DNA of 32,144 bases from Dehalococcoidia bacterium (GTDB lineage Bacteria; Chloroflexota; Dehalococcoidia; Dehalococcoidales; JAUVZE01): the NCBI GenBank assembly GCA_004376435.1, contig SOJS01000012.1, forward strand, positions 1 through 32,144, given 5' to 3'. The notes below the pieces were generated by a model. It was not told where the DNA came from. It saw only the letters and a list, made by a program, of their open reading frames with translations, and did no database searches. Shown piece by piece: positions 30,909 through 32,144 of this stretch. A program made the translations under genes and the position numbers. Every line of letters begins with the position of its first letter. Positions within the stretch are counted from its first letter, which is position 1.

Positions 30909-31925
30909 TTAACCCAAGCTCTGGCTGAGCCTGACCAGCTTATCAAGCTTCTCCATAGCCTGTCGGCTATCAATCGCCTCCTCGGCAAGGCGAGCCCCCT
31001 CCTTAAGGTCAGCAGCCATATTGCCGGCGACCAGAGCGGCGGCAGTATTCATCACCGCCACATCCCGCCTCGCTCCCCTCTCCCCTTCCAGGATGCGGCG
31101 CAGTATTTTGGCACTCTCTTCAGGTGTGCCGCCCTTAATTTCAGCCAGACTTGCCTCCTTAAAGCCAAAATGGGGCGGCGAGACTTGATAGGGCGGTGAT
31201 ACTCCGCTCTCATTAACCTCCCACACCAGCGAGCTGGCGGTGATTGAGATTTCATCCATACCATCAGTGCCGTGCACCACCAGGGCATGTTTTGTCCCCA
31301 GGCGGTGGAGGACAAGGGCAATCTTCTCCCCCAGCTCTTTGGTAGGAACGCCAATTACCTGATACTCAGCCCGGGCGGGGTTGGTCAGGGGTCCGAGGAT
31401 ATTAAATACAGTGCGCACACCAATCTCACGGCGGGGGGCGGCGGCATGCTTCATCGCCGGGTGGAAGATAGGGGCAAACATAAAGCCAATGCCCACCTTC
31501 TCCAGGCACTCAGCCACCGCCTCAGCGCCGAGGTCAATCTTGACCCCCAGTGCCTCCAGAACATCGGCACTGCCACAGTGGCTGCTCATTGCCCGGTTGC
31601 CGTGCTTGGCTACCCTGAGCCCGGCGCCGGCGGCAATCAGGGCGGCGGCAGTGGAGATATTAAAGCTGGAGGAGCTGTCACCGCCAGTGCCGCAGGTATC
31701 AACCAGCGGCCGGCTGGCTCTTACCGGCACTGCCCTAGCCCGCATAACACTAGCCAGCCCGGCAATCTCATCCACTGTCTCCCCCTTAATTCTCAGTGCG
31801 GTGACAAAGGCGCCAAACTGGGCCGGCGTCGCCTCGCCGCTCATCAGTTCCTCCATTACCCCGGCAGCCTGCTCAAAGGTAAGCGAATTACCTGAAACCA
31901 GGGTGTCTATTGCTTCTTTAATCAT
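30909..31925 (-). CDS. trpD: Anthranilate phosphoribosyltransferase
   Basis: 338 residues. The all-alpha N-terminal domain has LTFEQAAGVMEELMSGEA. The PRPP-binding VDTCGTGGDSSSSFNIST and KHGNRAMSSHCGSADVLEA are intact, as is the anthranilate-side MFAPIFHPAMKHAAAPRREI region. RTVFNILGPLTNPA is conserved. Transfers phosphoribosyl to anthranilate. It overlaps the 3' end of trpG by eight bases. Confidence 0.97.
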   Translation of the reverse strand: MIKEAIDTLVSGNSLTFEQAAGVMEELMSGEATPAQFGAFVTALRIKGETVDEIAGLASVMRARAVPVRASRPLVDTCGTGGDSSSSFNISTAAALIAAGAGLRVAKHGNRAMSSHCGSADVLEALGVKIDLGAEAVAECLEKVGIGFMFAPIFHPAMKHAAAPRREIGVRTVFNILGPLTNPARAEYQVIGVPTKELGEKIALVLHRLGTKHALVVHGTDGMDEISITASSLVWEVNESGVSPPYQVSPPHFGFKEASLAEIKGGTPEESAKILRRILEGERGARRDVAVMNTAAALVAGNMAADLKEGARLAEEAIDSRQAMEKLDKLVRLSQSLG

Positions 31926-32144
31926 GGCTCTTTCCCCCGCTTAAGAAATTCCTGAGCAAGTCCTTCCCTACCGCGGTCATTATTGATTCCGGGTGGAACT
32001 GGACCCCCTCCACCGCAAAGCGGCGGTGGCGCAGTCCCATAATTATACCATTGGCTGTCCAGGCACTGACCTCAAGGCAATCAGGCAGACTGTCAGCCAC
32101 CACGGCTAATGAATGATAGCGGATGGCGGGGAAGGGGTTGGGCA
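31918..32144 (-). CDS. trpG: Anthranilate synthase glutamine amidotransferase component, 5' end outside window
   Basis: Only the C-terminal 75 or so residues are present; the frame stays open to the window edge. PNPFPAIRYHSLAVVADSLP and EGVQFHPESIMTAVGKDLL are typical of TrpG/PabA, and FHPES holds the catalytic His and Glu of the class I amidotransferase triad (the Cys lies outside). It supplies ammonia to TrpE. Position ahead of trpD favours TrpG over PabA. Confidence 0.93.
   Translation of the reverse strand, partial: PNPFPAIRYHSLAVVADSLPDCLEVSAWTANGIIMGLRHRRFAVEGVQFHPESIMTAVGKDLLRNFLSGGKSHD

Noticed and set aside
1..32144. CRISPR array, insertion sequence, prophage or toxin-antitoxin genes
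   Set aside because: No regularly spaced repeats, transposase, integrase, phage or toxin-like frames were found; genes are ordinary chromosomal ones with even composition.

Overview
The window looks like the chromosome of an anaerobic bacterium, most likely a Chloroflexota/Dehalococcoidia-type lineage. This is inferred from gene content (tungsten aldehyde oxidoreductase, lipoproteins with a CPAPTTTEEVEQL-type coiled-coil leader, eukaryal-type IleRS, a YidC without the large periplasmic domain), not from a phylogeny. Coding density is high. GTG and TTG starts are common, and many gene pairs overlap by about 4 bases.

Layout. (1) 1-4602: glutamate dehydrogenase (minus strand, 3' end off the window), a divergent OmpR-type response regulator with no kinase beside it, then an operon of a four-cluster ferredoxin, a tungsten aldehyde:ferredoxin oxidoreductase and a MoaD-like sulfur carrier. 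An almost identical 31-bp element sits in front of both gdhA and the ferredoxin operon, in the same orientation relative to each, so the regulator probably controls both sides. (2) 4629-16575: transport and catabolism: a TRAP transporter (dctP-dctQ-dctM), a putrescine-aminotransferase-like class III enzyme, a saccharopine-dehydrogenase-family oxidoreductase and a complete peptide/nickel-type ABC importer (dppA-B-C-D-F). The two unrelated binding proteins share an N-terminal lipoprotein/coiled-coil cassette that is identical in stretches at DNA level, and each is followed by a strong hairpin before its membrane genes. (3) 16854-21753: a minus-strand tRNA-Asp(GUC) divergent from rpsF-ssb-rpsR, then rpmH-rnpA-yidD, a PQQ-type beta-propeller lipoprotein, yidC and jag. 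(4) 21777-24848: a type-2 IleRS whose class I signature reads GIHH instead of HxGH. (5) Minus strand from 32144 to 24845: trpG(partial)-D-C-F-B-A, a separately promoted trpB2, and a membrane-anchored HtrA protease.

How the parts may work together: Dpp and TRAP would import peptides, amino acids or related amino compounds. The aminotransferase would move amino groups to 2-oxoglutarate, GdhA would recycle glutamate, and the AOR would oxidise the resulting aldehydes to acids while reducing ferredoxin. If the aminotransferase really uses putrescine, it makes 4-aminobutanal, an aldehyde that could feed the AOR or the saccharopine-dehydrogenase-like enzyme. That link is inference. The parts with the clearest novelty are the shared GdhA/AOR regulatory element, the swapped IleRS signature, the shared binding-protein leader cassette, and the propeller lipoprotein and overprinted yidC/jag junction in the membrane-insertion operon.
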